From NCBI RefSeq assembly GCF_001688725.2, contig NZ_CP015401.2:2046001-2110000 (forward strand): a DNA stretch of 64,000 bases. Direction: 5' to 3'. Below the pieces are notes generated by a model, which saw only the letters and a program-made list of their open reading frames with translations, had not been told where the DNA came from and searched no databases. Within the stretch, counting starts at the first letter, position 1; each line of letters begins with the position of its first letter. The DNA comes from Bacteroides caecimuris. Lineage in GTDB: Bacteria; Bacteroidota; Bacteroidia; Bacteroidales; Bacteroidaceae. Both the position numbers and the translations under genes were made by a program. Shown here in pieces: positions 44,079-52,676 of this stretch.

Positions 44079-45146
44079 TTATACAAATTCAAAATAAAAA
44101 TCAATATTCTCCTTAATCAGGATGTCGATAGGCATATACTTTACAGGTTCAACAGACTTCTTAAACACAACATGGTCACACAGAGCCTTCACCCCGCAAT
44201 ACCCTTGCAATCCCGGACGTTGCCCGATTAAATAATGCACATCACCTGATTTTAATAGTTCCACATTTGCTTTCAGAAGGTCATATCCTATCAGCCCTTT
44301 CATACTACGTCCCGCATGACGGAGATACTCTCCCAACTGATACACCCTGGAATTAAATACAACTCCCAGCGCAGCCTTCGGATGTGCCCGGAAAAACTCA
44401 TCTAATGTCCGTTGATTGCTTTCCTGATCGGATTTATTGAGTATAACCTCATGGATTACCAGGTTGTTATATTCCTCGGCTATGTAACTCATAAAACCGT
44501 CCAAACGACGTTGCATCTGTATTTCAGCCGGGTTATCTTTATTATTACTTAAGAACAAGACCAACTCCTGACCTTCTCCCGCCGAATAGTTGCGCATCAA
44601 TATTTTTGCTGCAATATATCCGCTCTTATAAGAATTCTGCCCAATATACGTCAAGGCTTTCGCTTCTTCCATATTGAAATCAACAAAAGCATAAGCTATC
44701 TTATTTTCCTGCAGGTAAGCTGTCAGCGCCAGCGTCTCTTCCCGGAAATTCGGAGAAATCAACACTGCGTCTACATTCTTTTCTTTTATAGAAAGGCAGG
44801 TTTTCTGATAACTTTTCTCATCTCCATGATGATAATACAGATAATCTATACTCACATTAAAAGGACGCAACTCTTGCCGGGCACGCTCAATCCCCTCGAC
44901 TACCGAATGCCAATAGTCATGCTCTATATAATAAGGTATCAGGCAGAGGAAAGAATATTTCTTTTTAGCAGCCAAACCGATAGCAAACACATTGGGTTGA
45001 TAATGAATCTCATCCAGTACCTTTTGTACTTTAGCTTTGCTTTTGGGAGATACATCGCCACGATTGTGCAACACCCTATCCACCGTTCCGGCGGAAACAC
45101 CGGCCATACGGGCTATGTCTTTAATGGTATAGTTCTGGTCCTCCAT
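44079..45146 (-). CDS. LacI-family regulator of hexuronate genes
   Basis: 355 residues. The N-terminal helix-turn-helix (YTIKDIARMAGVSAGTVDRV then LHNRGDVSPK) is LacI-type, and the rest is a periplasmic-binding-protein-like ligand domain (GYIAAKILMRNYSAGEGQEL). The divergent uxaC and the downstream uxaB indicate hexuronates or a derivative as effector. Its own -7 box (45181-45188) and the uxaC promoter share the 200-bp intergenic region, so self-regulation is likely. Ligand is inferred from context. Confidence 0.88.
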   Translation of the reverse strand: MEDQNYTIKDIARMAGVSAGTVDRVLHNRGDVSPKSKAKVQKVLDEIHYQPNVFAIGLAAKKKYSFLCLIPYYIEHDYWHSVVEGIERARQELRPFNVSIDYLYYHHGDEKSYQKTCLSIKEKNVDAVLISPNFREETLALTAYLQENKIAYAFVDFNMEEAKALTYIGQNSYKSGYIAAKILMRNYSAGEGQELVLFLSNNKDNPAEIQMQRRLDGFMSYIAEEYNNLVIHEVILNKSDQESNQRTLDEFFRAHPKAALGVVFNSRVYQLGEYLRHAGRSMKGLIGYDLLKANVELLKSGDVHYLIGQRPGLQGYCGVKALCDHVVFKKSVEPVKYMPIDILIKENIDFYFEFV

Positions 45147-45180
45147 AGTGCTAAAACTTAAATATTATAAATAATCGCTG

Positions 45181-45188
45181 CAAATATA
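45181..45188 (-). promoter_or_regulatory. -7 box of the regulator-uxaB transcript
   Basis: Minus-strand TATATTTG matches TAnnTTTG, 9 bp from the -33 element of the divergent uxaC promoter. Confidence 0.5.
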
Positions 45189-45196
45189 CGAATTAT

Positions 45197-45227
45197 TTTG
45201 TTACTCCAAGTAAATTTTCTATTTTTG
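45197..45227 (+). promoter_or_regulatory. promoter of uxaC (complete -33 and -7 elements)
   Basis: TTTG (45197-45200), exactly 19 bp, then TATTTTTG (45220-45227): a textbook Bacteroides sigma-ABfr promoter. Confidence 0.75.
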
Positions 45228-45234
45228 TGTTCGA

Positions 45235-45243
45235 TAACGGTTA
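45235..45243. promoter_or_regulatory. candidate operator TAACGGTTA at the uxaC transcription start
   Basis: TAAC-G-GTTA is a 9-bp palindrome centred a few bases after the predicted start. The position suits repression by the adjacent LacI-type protein. Confidence 0.45.
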
Positions 45244-45344
45244 ATAAAACTAAAACGATATTTACGCCTATTATCTTTAAAATCAATACTATATAGGTAT
45301 AAATACAGAAAGTAATAATTTTATATACTTAAAACACAGTAATA

Positions 45345-46751
45345 ATGAAGAACTTCATGGACGAAAACTTCTTGCTGCAAACAGAAACCGCGCAAAAGTT
45401 GTATCACGAGCATGCGGCTAAAATGCCGATCATCGACTATCACTGTCATCTTATTCCCCAAATGGTAGCTGACGACTACAAGTTTAAATCACTGACTGAA
45501 ATCTGGTTGGGTGGTGACCACTACAAATGGCGTGCAATGCGTACAAACGGCGTAGATGAACGTTTCTGCACAGGAAAAGATACCACAGACTGGGAAAAAT
45601 TCGAAAAATGGGCGGAAACAGTTCCTTATACTTTCCGTAATCCACTGTACCACTGGACTCACCTCGAATTGAAAACTGCATTTGGTATCAATAAAATATT
45701 GAATCCGCAAACAGCACGCAAAATTTATGATGAATGTAACGAAAAGCTGTCTCAACCTGAATATTCAGCTCGTGGAATGATGCGTCGCTATCACGTAGAG
45801 GTAGTTTGTACTACGGATGACCCTATCGATTCACTGGAATATCACATCAAAACACGTGAAAGCGGATTTGAAATCAAGATGTTGCCAACTTGGCGTCCTG
45901 ATAAAGCTATGGCTGTAGAAGTCCCTGCTGATTTCCGTAGTTATGTAGAAAAGCTGGCAGAAGTTAGCAGTGTTACTATCTCCAATTTTGATGATATGAT
46001 CGCTGCTTTACGCAAACGTCACGACTTCTTTGCAGAACAAGGTTGCCGTTTGTCTGACCATGGTATCGAAGAATTCTACGCAGAAGATTACACTGATGCT
46101 GAAATCAAGGCTATATTCAATAAGGTATATGGCGGCACAGAATTGACCAAAGAAGAAATTCTGAAATTCAAATCAGCCATGCTTATTATCTTCGGTGAAA
46201 TGGACTGGGAAAAAGGATGGACTCAACAGTTCCACTACGGCGCTATCCGTAATAACAACACCAAGATGTTCAAATTACTGGGCGCTGACACCGGCTTCGA
46301 CTCTATCGGTGAATTTACCACAGCCAAAGCAATGGCTAAATTCCTTGATCGACTGAATACCAATGGCAAATTGACTAAAACAATCCTTTATAACCTGAAC
46401 CCATGCGCAAATGAAGTAATTGCAACTATGTTGGGCAACTTCCAAGATGGTTCTATCCCAGGAAAAATTCAATTTGGTTCGGGATGGTGGTTCCTCGATC
46501 AAAAGGATGGTATGGAAAAACAAATGAACGCCTTATCTGTGCTTGGTCTCCTAAGCCGCTTTGTAGGTATGTTGACAGACTCCCGTTCCTTCCTGTCCTA
46601 CCCACGTCATGAATATTTCCGCCGTACATTATGCAACTTGGTAGGACGTGACATAGAGAACGGAGAAATCCCTGCATCTGAAATGGAACGCGTAAACCAA
46701 ATGATTGAAGATATCAGCTATAACAATGCTAAGAACTTCTTCAAGTTCTAA
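45345..46751 (+). CDS. uxaC: glucuronate/galacturonate isomerase
   Basis: 468 residues, normal length. The N-terminal metal-binding motif is PIIDYHCHLIPQMVADD, followed by TDDPIDSLEYH and the C-terminal QFGSGWWFLDQKDGM with SYPRHEYFRRTLCNLVG. It isomerises glucuronate to fructuronate and galacturonate to tagaturonate. Divergent from its regulator and uxaB. UxuA/UxuB for the glucuronate branch are not in the window. Confidence 0.95.
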   Translation: MKNFMDENFLLQTETAQKLYHEHAAKMPIIDYHCHLIPQMVADDYKFKSLTEIWLGGDHYKWRAMRTNGVDERFCTGKDTTDWEKFEKWAETVPYTFRNPLYHWTHLELKTAFGINKILNPQTARKIYDECNEKLSQPEYSARGMMRRYHVEVVCTTDDPIDSLEYHIKTRESGFEIKMLPTWRPDKAMAVEVPADFRSYVEKLAEVSSVTISNFDDMIAALRKRHDFFAEQGCRLSDHGIEEFYAEDYTDAEIKAIFNKVYGGTELTKEEILKFKSAMLIIFGEMDWEKGWTQQFHYGAIRNNNTKMFKLLGADTGFDSIGEFTTAKAMAKFLDRLNTNGKLTKTILYNLNPCANEVIATMLGNFQDGSIPGKIQFGSGWWFLDQKDGMEKQMNALSVLGLLSRFVGMLTDSRSFLSYPRHEYFRRTLCNLVGRDIENGEIPASEMERVNQMIEDISYNNAKNFFKF

Positions 46752-46772
46752 CGGATCAGTAGTTACATTATA

Positions 46773-46820
46773 AAAAATACCGCTACCAAAGTCGAATATG
46801 CTTTGAATAGTGGTATTTTT
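46773..46820 (+). terminator. terminator of uxaC
   Basis: AAAAATACCGCTA pairs with TAGTGGTATTTTT (one G-U), then TTT. The ISAon1-type element starts 33 bp beyond. Confidence 0.75.
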
Positions 46821-46845
46821 TTATGTTCTGTTTATTCGGATTGCC

Positions 46846-46853
46846 CTTTGGAT
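46846..46853. repeat. 8-bp target duplication, left copy
   Basis: CTTTGGAT, repeated at 48297-48304 on the other side of the element. Confidence 0.85.
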
Positions 46854-46897
46854 GGCTCAGTTGTAATTCTTGGGGGATTAATATTTGTAACTTCCAT

Positions 46898-47881
46898 TTA
46901 TGCATATACCTTTGCTAGCCTAAAAAGGAAGAATCTCATATCCACGACTCCTCTAAATGATGCCCTAAATGCTTTGATTTTAGCATTGAATGCTTCTGCA
47001 GCTGCATTTGTACTCCTGTTCACAAAGAAGTTTAAAATCCTTTCGTAATGGTTCTCAATAGAGTTTGCTACTGTTGTGAATGTATCGTATCCATATTCTT
47101 CAATCTTATTATACCATAGTGCCAGCTTTGCTCTTGCTACATCCTTGTCATAGTTTGTGGAAAATATCTTTCCCAACTCCAATGAGTAGTAATATACGTG
47201 CTTAATATCTTCAAACTGCTTGAAAAGTAATTCTGCCCTGATTTTCTGACTCTTGGTCCATTTGTCAGGTGATTTAAATAATAAATATCTGCTTCTGGCC
47301 AATAATTGCCTGAGTGTATCTCCGTTTTCGAGTTCTTCCGCTTTATATACTTCCCCCTTCTCTTTTGCCGCTTTCATGGCTTTATTCTCCTCTTTTATCA
47401 CTTGCCATCTATATGTAATGCGCAACTCTTGTACAGCTTCATATACAAGTTTTTGTACATGAAACCTATCAATCACCTGCATGGCACGTGGAAAGCACGT
47501 TTTCGCAATCTTTTGCATGCTCCCTGCCATATCCAGTGTGATTTCTTTGACTTGATTCCGCAGCTCCTGTGGCATCTTTGTAAGTACCGCAATGATATCA
47601 TCGGTTTTAGTGCCCTGAATTACAGCTATAATAGAACCTTTCCTGCCTCGCTTATCTCTATTTATTAAGATGGTATAAAGATCTCCCTTGCTTAAAGCCG
47701 TCTCGTCAATACATAGGTGATAACCCATATTCTTTGGATAAAGGATATACTCTTGGGCATGTGCTCTCTGATCCCAATTCTGGAAGTCACTCAGGTGGTC
47801 TTTATATTGGCTTTGAAGCTGTTTGCCATCCATGCAGTAATGCTCGGCTACACTTTGGCAGCTAACAGCGTGATTATCCAA
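46898..47881 (-). CDS. ISAon1-type DDE transposase, catalytic ORF, copy 2
   Basis: About 327 residues from a TTG; probably made as a fusion by frameshift. DDE landmarks are HLCIDETALSKGDLYTI, VIDRFHVQKL and STNAAAEAFNAKIKAFR. The T6A4G junction with the upstream ORF is the same as in copy 1 and the catalytic frame is again +1. Complete, so the element may be mobile; the perfect target duplication suggests fairly recent insertion. Confidence 0.87.
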   Translation of the reverse strand: MDNHAVSCQSVAEHYCMDGKQLQSQYKDHLSDFQNWDQRAHAQEYILYPKNMGYHLCIDETALSKGDLYTILINRDKRGRKGSIIAVIQGTKTDDIIAVLTKMPQELRNQVKEITLDMAGSMQKIAKTCFPRAMQVIDRFHVQKLVYEAVQELRITYRWQVIKEENKAMKAAKEKGEVYKAEELENGDTLRQLLARSRYLLFKSPDKWTKSQKIRAELLFKQFEDIKHVYYYSLELGKIFSTNYDKDVARAKLALWYNKIEEYGYDTFTTVANSIENHYERILNFFVNRSTNAAAEAFNAKIKAFRASFRGVVDMRFFLFRLAKVYA

Positions 47882-48245
47882 GTAATTCTTTTAAAAAAGC
47901 ACCGAACTCAGCGGTTATGCGAGTACCGGTGGCTACCAAACTCCAGTCACGACTATACGTCTGCCCGGTGGATGGATCTTCCCAGCGACGACGCTTGATA
48001 CGTAAATAAACGGCTTTACCACGGATAGGGAAGTCCTGAACTTCAATCTCAGGGAGGAAACCTTTTGAGTGAAGATGGAGATCAGAGTACTCGGAAGGAA
48101 TAGTCGCTTTCTCCTCTAAATAAAGAATAAAGCAAGTATCCTGAGATACATGATTGACTAGGGTGAAGTAATCAAGGATTCCTGAAGGCAAGAACAAGCT
48201 TAAAGAAGCAACAGGATCAATCGTTTGGGAAGAGGATGTTTTCAT
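47874..48245 (-). CDS. ISAon1-type transposase N-terminal region, copy 2
   Basis: 123 residues, homologous to the ORF at 13792 (SKGFLPEIEVQDFPIRGKAV, RIKRRRW). The stop is 7 bp inside the catalytic ORF. A minus-strand -7 box TATTTTTG (48250-48257) ends only 4 bp before the ATG, so the transcript may be leaderless. Confidence 0.82.
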   Translation of the reverse strand: MKTSSSQTIDPVASLSLFLPSGILDYFTLVNHVSQDTCFILYLEEKATIPSEYSDLHLHSKGFLPEIEVQDFPIRGKAVYLRIKRRRWEDPSTGQTYSRDWSLVATGTRITAEFGAFLKELLG

Positions 48246-48249
48246 GATG

Positions 48250-48257
48250 CAAAAATA
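48250..48257 (-). promoter_or_regulatory. -7 box of the ISAon1-type element, copy 2
   Basis: Minus-strand TATTTTTG matches TAnnTTTG; the ATG begins within 5 bp. Confidence 0.5.
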
Positions 48258-48296
48258 AGAATTTTAACGCAATCCCCCAAGGTTTCAGACTGAGCC

Positions 48297-48304
48297 CTTT
48301 GGAT
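48297..48304. repeat. 8-bp target duplication, right copy
   Basis: CTTTGGAT, matching 46846-46853. Confidence 0.85.
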
Positions 48305-48350
48305 GTCAATTTATATAACATCTATTCAATTAATCTGCTGTAAACCAACA

Positions 48351-48378
48351 AAAAAAGGAGTCAAATACCTCCTTTTTT
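48351..48378 (-). terminator. terminator of the tRNA-Lys pair
   Basis: Stem AAAAAAGGAG / CTCCTTTTTT with an 8-base loop, directly after the second tRNA-Lys. Confidence 0.85.
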
Positions 48379-48379
48379 G

Positions 48380-48452
48380 TACACCCTCAGGGACTCGAAC
48401 CCTGGACCCATTGATTAAGAGTCAATTGCTCTACCAGCTGAGCTAAGAGTGC
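48380..48452 (-). tRNA. tRNA-Lys (CTT), copy 2
   Basis: Minus strand begins GCACTCTTAGCTCAGCTGGT; anticodon loop CTCTTAA gives CTT. Differs from the neighbouring copy at compensatory anticodon-stem positions (TTGA/TCAA instead of CTGA/TCAG) and one D-loop base. Confidence 0.94.
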
Positions 48453-48483
48453 AACATGTTATTTTATTGCAACCTTGAATTTG

Positions 48484-48556
48484 TACACCCTCAGGGACTC
48501 GAACCCTGGACCCACTGATTAAGAGTCAGTTGCTCTACCAACTGAGCTAAGAGTGC
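48484..48556 (-). tRNA. tRNA-Lys (CTT), copy 1
   Basis: Minus strand begins GCACTCTTAGCTCAGTTGGT; anticodon CTT, T loop GGTTCGAGTCC. Transcribed first; 31 bp separate the two genes. Confidence 0.94.
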
Positions 48557-48645
48557 TTAATTCCTCGTTTGCGGTTGCAAAAGTAGGTCTTTTATTTTAT
48601 TTGACCAAACAATCATGCAGCTTTTTTACTATCTTTTTTTCGTCT

Positions 48646-49449
48646 TTATTCGAACACATAAAGCTCGGAAGGCGTATTTCGCTTTAAAGCAAGCAGTTGC
48701 ACATCTTTACCTACAAGAATACCTTTGTTCTTTAATTTCCATTCCACCGTTTTATAAGCTAACTCCGGATGATTATTGTCTTTACTCAAATGACATAACC
48801 AAATATATCGCAAATGTTCAGTGATATTTTCCGCTAAAAATTCCGCAGTATCAGAATTGCTCATGTGTCCGGTTTTACTTGCAATCCGCTCTTTCAAATA
48901 TTGAGGATAAGGTCCCATTTTAAGCATTTCCTCATCATAGTTAGCTTCAAGTATCAGATAATGGGCTTTACTGATATAATGGGCAGCTGTAGGAGTAATT
49001 TCTCCAAGGTCCGTTAAGAAAGAAAAGACTTTGCCGCCGATTTCAATGCAATAACCCACATTGTCCGTTCCATCATGCGGCACTTCAAAAGATTCGATAT
49101 GAAAATCCTCCAAAATCATCGGCTCTTGCTTTTCCAGATAACGGACTGACGAGCTAAGCTTCTCCGTCATACAATAGCTACGATTAATCCCAGCATGAAT
49201 ACGTGCGGTGGTATAAACAGGAATATTCATTTTTTCTCCCAAATTACCCACAGCTTTGATATGGTCAGCATGATCGTGCGTTATGAATACCGCACGAATA
49301 CTATCCATCAAGATATTATAATCTTTCAGTGTTTTTTTGATAGTACGTATGCCGATCCCGGCATCTATCAGTATTCCATAGGTTTCAGTGCCCAGATAAT
49401 AACAGTTCCCACTACTGCCACTCGCCAGGCTTATAAATCTTACTTTCAT
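48646..49449 (-). CDS. MBL-fold metallo-hydrolase (YycJ/WalJ-like)
   Basis: 267 residues. The metal-binding motif is FITHDHADHIKAV, with later HDGTDNVGY and CHLSKDNNHPE. The N-terminal FISLASGSSGNCYYLGTE is characteristic of the YycJ/WalJ group, linked in Firmicutes to DNA repair or cell-wall processes. Exact substrate unknown. Separate from the transporter gene upstream. Confidence 0.85.
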   Translation of the reverse strand: MKVRFISLASGSSGNCYYLGTETYGILIDAGIGIRTIKKTLKDYNILMDSIRAVFITHDHADHIKAVGNLGEKMNIPVYTTARIHAGINRSYCMTEKLSSSVRYLEKQEPMILEDFHIESFEVPHDGTDNVGYCIEIGGKVFSFLTDLGEITPTAAHYISKAHYLILEANYDEEMLKMGPYPQYLKERIASKTGHMSNSDTAEFLAENITEHLRYIWLCHLSKDNNHPELAYKTVEWKLKNKGILVGKDVQLLALKRNTPSELYVFE

Positions 49450-49531
49450 GTTTTATCCTCTTAATTAAAATGCAAAATGCCGTCAACTTTTACAGCAAAG
49501 TGACGGCAAATATACATAAAAAAGAATAGAA

Positions 49532-50920
49532 TTACCGAGAAGATTCCTTCTTTTTGTCGATGGATTCGGTGATTTTCGCAAATAATAGTAGCGCTACAGC
49601 GGCAATCAGACCAATAGCAGCAAAGTAATACCATATATAATGGGCATTTGCGCTAGCCGCCTCCCATGCTGCCCGTGTCTCGAACAAAGCAGGATCCGGA
49701 CAATATTTGGTAAGCAGGATTCCCGCCAGACCAAAACCAAAGATAGAAGAAAGGAAAGAATGTAAATGACTGAATCCTAAATACATTCCTTCTTCGCCTT
49801 TAGGAGCCTGCAAAGAGAAATATTCTAGATAACGCGGCGAAATAAAACATTCGGCAAGTGCCTGTACCACTATACCTACAATCATCATCAGGGTAATATT
49901 GCTCATGTCAGTAATAAGATCATTGCCTAGCAAATTTCCACATGCCATCAGCAACGCCGAAAAAGGAATCAAAAACATTCCCACATTCATCGAAGTAATC
50001 GCACTGCGCTTTGCCATCAAACGCGTGATAAAGCTAACGCAACAAACCACCACAAAGGGATTCACATTAGCAATCCAACCCGGTTTCGCCGTCTCGCCGG
50101 CCAACCGGATCACATATTTAGGCATAGTGGCATAAAGTTGCTGTTGCACCATCCAAAACCCTGTAACAATCAGAATAAGAATCAATAAACGCCAGTTGGT
50201 GATGATTCGCATAAATCCTTGCCCAATCTCACGGAGACTTTTTCCTTCACCAGCCGTGTGTGTTGATTTATAAAGGAGAATAACAGAAAGCAAAGCAATA
50301 ATTGTCATCGCACCGGAGAAATAATTAATATAGATATATGCCTGCTCCCCAATGACATTACGCAAAGGATCGATAATTGTTTTACCGGTAAAAGCACCTA
50401 CATTTACCATCATATAAAAGATGGAATAACCACGCGCACGCGTTGCTTCTGTTGTTTCCTTAGCCACAGATGCAGAAATGATGGACTTAATGAAAGACCC
50501 TCCCACCATAAGCACAAACAAGACTGGCACAATAATCCACTGGGTATAGCTATCAGGCAAACCATTAAATTGAGTAGTGACGCCATAACTAACCAGACCG
50601 GCAGCTTCTAGCAAAGTAGGAAACACTCCCAATCCTAAATATCCGACGGATAATAAGGAAAATGCTATAATCATTGACTTCCGGAAACCTATCTTATCAG
50701 CATAAGCACCGGAAAAAATAGGAAGCAGATATAACCCACCGGAAAAAAGCCCGGAAATCATACTTGCTTCAAAATCATTAAAACCTAAAATGGAGGATAG
50801 ATAAATAGTGAGAACGATGAAAACGGCATAGTATGCCATACGCTCAAACAGTTCGACTGTGTTGCTGACCCAAAATGCTCTCGTAAAGCCTTTAGCAGCA
50901 TGCTGAGGGGAATTGTTCAT
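49532..50920 (-). CDS. POT-like MFS transporter
   Basis: 462 residues with about twelve membrane helices. The first helix carries ELFERMAYYAVFIVL, close to the ExxERFxYY signature of proton-dependent oligopeptide transporters, and GAYADKIGFRKSM is the MFS loop 2-3 motif. Peptides or related compounds are the likely substrates. A -7 box on the minus strand lies at 50955-50962. Confidence 0.82.
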   Translation of the reverse strand: MNNSPQHAAKGFTRAFWVSNTVELFERMAYYAVFIVLTIYLSSILGFNDFEASMISGLFSGGLYLLPIFSGAYADKIGFRKSMIIAFSLLSVGYLGLGVFPTLLEAAGLVSYGVTTQFNGLPDSYTQWIIVPVLFVLMVGGSFIKSIISASVAKETTEATRARGYSIFYMMVNVGAFTGKTIIDPLRNVIGEQAYIYINYFSGAMTIIALLSVILLYKSTHTAGEGKSLREIGQGFMRIITNWRLLILILIVTGFWMVQQQLYATMPKYVIRLAGETAKPGWIANVNPFVVVCCVSFITRLMAKRSAITSMNVGMFLIPFSALLMACGNLLGNDLITDMSNITLMMIVGIVVQALAECFISPRYLEYFSLQAPKGEEGMYLGFSHLHSFLSSIFGFGLAGILLTKYCPDPALFETRAAWEAASANAHYIWYYFAAIGLIAAVALLLFAKITESIDKKKESSR

Positions 50921-50954
50921 GTATTTATTAATTTATTAAAATGTTAATTTGAGA

Positions 50955-50962
50955 CAAAGATA
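50955..50962 (-). promoter_or_regulatory. -7 box of the POT-like transporter gene
   Basis: Minus-strand TATCTTTG matches TAnnTTTG. Confidence 0.5.
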
Positions 50963-51077
50963 CGTTTTTTTGGTTTACTGCCAAGTGTACGTGAAAGGAC
51001 GCTTTTATCCGACGTGATTAGAATGCATTTTTCTATATGATGAAATAACTTATCGCCCAACATGGAACGACCATTTA

Positions 51078-51326
51078 CTACGATTCTTTGTTTTCCCATT
51101 TTTCCCTGAACTCCCATAATTGCTCAATAGTAGGATAAAAAGTCGGATTTTCCCAGTTTCTGGAAATCATAGCAATCAACGATTCCAAATACGATTGACC
51201 ATCAATAATCGTAGTGCATTGATTGACCTGATATCTTTCAGTTGGATAATTCTTTGTTTCGAGCATCTTTTTTGCCCAGTTCAATAACTCCTGAACTGCT
51301 TCATTGTCATAAGTATGTTGCGCCAT
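51078..51326 (-). CDS. DUF6965-like small protein
   Basis: About 82 residues (MAQHTYDNEAVQELLNWAKK start) with a helix-rich acidic sequence ending in ENPTFYPTIEQLWEFREKWE. Resembles the DUF6965 family of Bacteroides; function unknown. The longer in-frame start at 51344 overlaps the -7 box (51344-51351, TATCTTTG on the minus strand) and is rejected. Confidence 0.65.
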   Translation of the reverse strand: MAQHTYDNEAVQELLNWAKKMLETKNYPTERYQVNQCTTIIDGQSYLESLIAMISRNWENPTFYPTIEQLWEFREKWENKES

Positions 51327-51487
51327 ATCTTTAGAATTTTCCACAAAGATACAAAGTTTATTTATTCATAAACAAGGAATAACCGAAGAACTGACAGAGA
51401 TTCTACAAGTTGTGCTATCAGCAAAGAACAATTTCAATATTTTTTATGTTTATATAAATAGAGATAAACTTAAAAATAGAACGACTT

Positions 51488-51943
51488 ATGATTTATGATT
51501 TCTTATTCCCCACAAAATCGAATACAACAAAAGTGTCTTTGTTGCTATTGGCTGTCCGGATCATCTTCGGCATATTATTAATGAACCACGGTATCCAAAA
51601 ATGGAGTAGTTTCCAAGAGTTGTCAACCGTATTTCCTGATCCGCTTGGCATAGGAAATCCCCTGTCTCTCGGATTAGCTATTTTTGGCGAGCTTGTGTGT
51701 TCAATGGCATTTATTGTAGGCTTCTTATATCGTTTAGCCATGATCCCGATGATTTTCACGATGATAGTAGCTTTCTTTGTAGTTCACGCAAATGATGTAT
51801 TTGCTGTTAAAGAGCTAGCTTTCATTTATTTAGTAGTATTCATATTGATGTATATTACCGGTCCGGGTAAATTTTCAATAGACCATATCATCGGAAACGA
51901 ATTGTCAAGACGAAAATCAAGAGCATACAAAAATTTAAAATAA
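51488..51943 (+). CDS. DoxX-family membrane protein
   Basis: 151 residues with four membrane helices. The pattern LLLAVRIIFGILLMNHGIQK, then FGELVCSMAFIVGFLYRLAM and FVVHANDVF, is typical of DoxX. Some relatives take part in redox or thiosulfate-linked processes; no specific role can be inferred here. Stands alone. Confidence 0.85.
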   Translation: MIYDFLFPTKSNTTKVSLLLLAVRIIFGILLMNHGIQKWSSFQELSTVFPDPLGIGNPLSLGLAIFGELVCSMAFIVGFLYRLAMIPMIFTMIVAFFVVHANDVFAVKELAFIYLVVFILMYITGPGKFSIDHIIGNELSRRKSRAYKNLK

Positions 51944-52030
51944 TCCCCCTGATTAATTAAAAAATATTATATTTGCATACTTATATGAGAGAAATTATCA
52001 ATATTTTTTATTAATTAAAAATGTTTTAAC

Positions 52031-52582
52031 ATGAAAAGAGGGAAACTGACTTTAGTCGCAGTAGTACTTAGCGGTAGTTTATTATTCAGTTCTTGTGTAG
52101 GATCATTCAGTTTATTCAATCGCCTGTCTTCTTGGAATCAATCAGTTGGAAACAAGTTTGTAAACGAACTCGTGTTCCTTGCTTTCAACATTATTCCAGT
52201 TTATGGTGTAGCTTATTTAGCTGATGCTTTAGTTATCAATTCTATCGAATTCTGGAGTGGCTCCAACCCGATGGCTAACGTAGGTGACGTAAAGAAAGTA
52301 AAAGGAGAGAATGGCAACTACATGGTGAAAACTCTTGAGAATGGATATTCTATTACTAAAGAAGGAGAAACTGCTTCAATGGATTTGATCTACAACAAAG
52401 AAGCTAACACATGGAACGTCGTTGCAAACGGTGAAAGCGCTGAATTAGTAAAAATGAACAATGACGGCACTGCTGATTTGTTCTTACCGAATGGCGAAAA
52501 AATGAATGTAACGTTGGATGCTCAAGGCATGCTGGCAGCACGCCAAGCTACAATGAGCAATCTGATGTTTGCCGCCCGCTAA
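52031..52582 (+). CDS. DUF3332-family lipoprotein
   Basis: 183 residues. The lipoprotein signal ends at LLFSSCVGSF (C22). SLFNRLSSWNQSVGNKFVNE followed by NIIPVYGVAYLADALVINSI is the conserved DUF3332 core. Membrane-anchored; function unknown. A strong terminator follows immediately. Confidence 0.85.
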   Translation: MKRGKLTLVAVVLSGSLLFSSCVGSFSLFNRLSSWNQSVGNKFVNELVFLAFNIIPVYGVAYLADALVINSIEFWSGSNPMANVGDVKKVKGENGNYMVKTLENGYSITKEGETASMDLIYNKEANTWNVVANGESAELVKMNNDGTADLFLPNGEKMNVTLDAQGMLAARQATMSNLMFAAR

Positions 52583-52602
52583 AAAATTAAAAGAAATACG
52601 AA

Positions 52603-52640
52603 GGAGATGAAACTACTTATTGAAGTTTCATCTCCTTTTT
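52603..52640 (+). terminator. terminator of the DUF3332 gene
   Basis: Perfect 12-bp stem GGAGATGAAACT / AGTTTCATCTCC with 9-base loop and TTTTT tail. Confidence 0.9.
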
Positions 52641-52676
52641 CAATCCCATCTTCCATTCAGCATATCTTCTTATACT

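Larger units (their letters stand above)
46854..48296 (-). mobile_element. ISAon1-type insertion sequence, copy 2
   Basis: Inverted repeats begin GGCTCAGTTGTAATTCTTGG and, at the other end read inward, GGCTCAGTCTGAAACCTTGG; both continue GGGATT. An 8-bp direct duplication CTTTGGAT flanks it, typical of ISL3-like elements, which fixes its borders. Two overlapping transposase ORFs, related to but clearly different from copy 1. Confidence 0.92.

Noticed and set aside
52620..52676. Longer start for the NTF2-like lipoprotein
   Set aside because: It runs through the terminator hairpin of the preceding gene and would hide the lipoprotein signal peptide.
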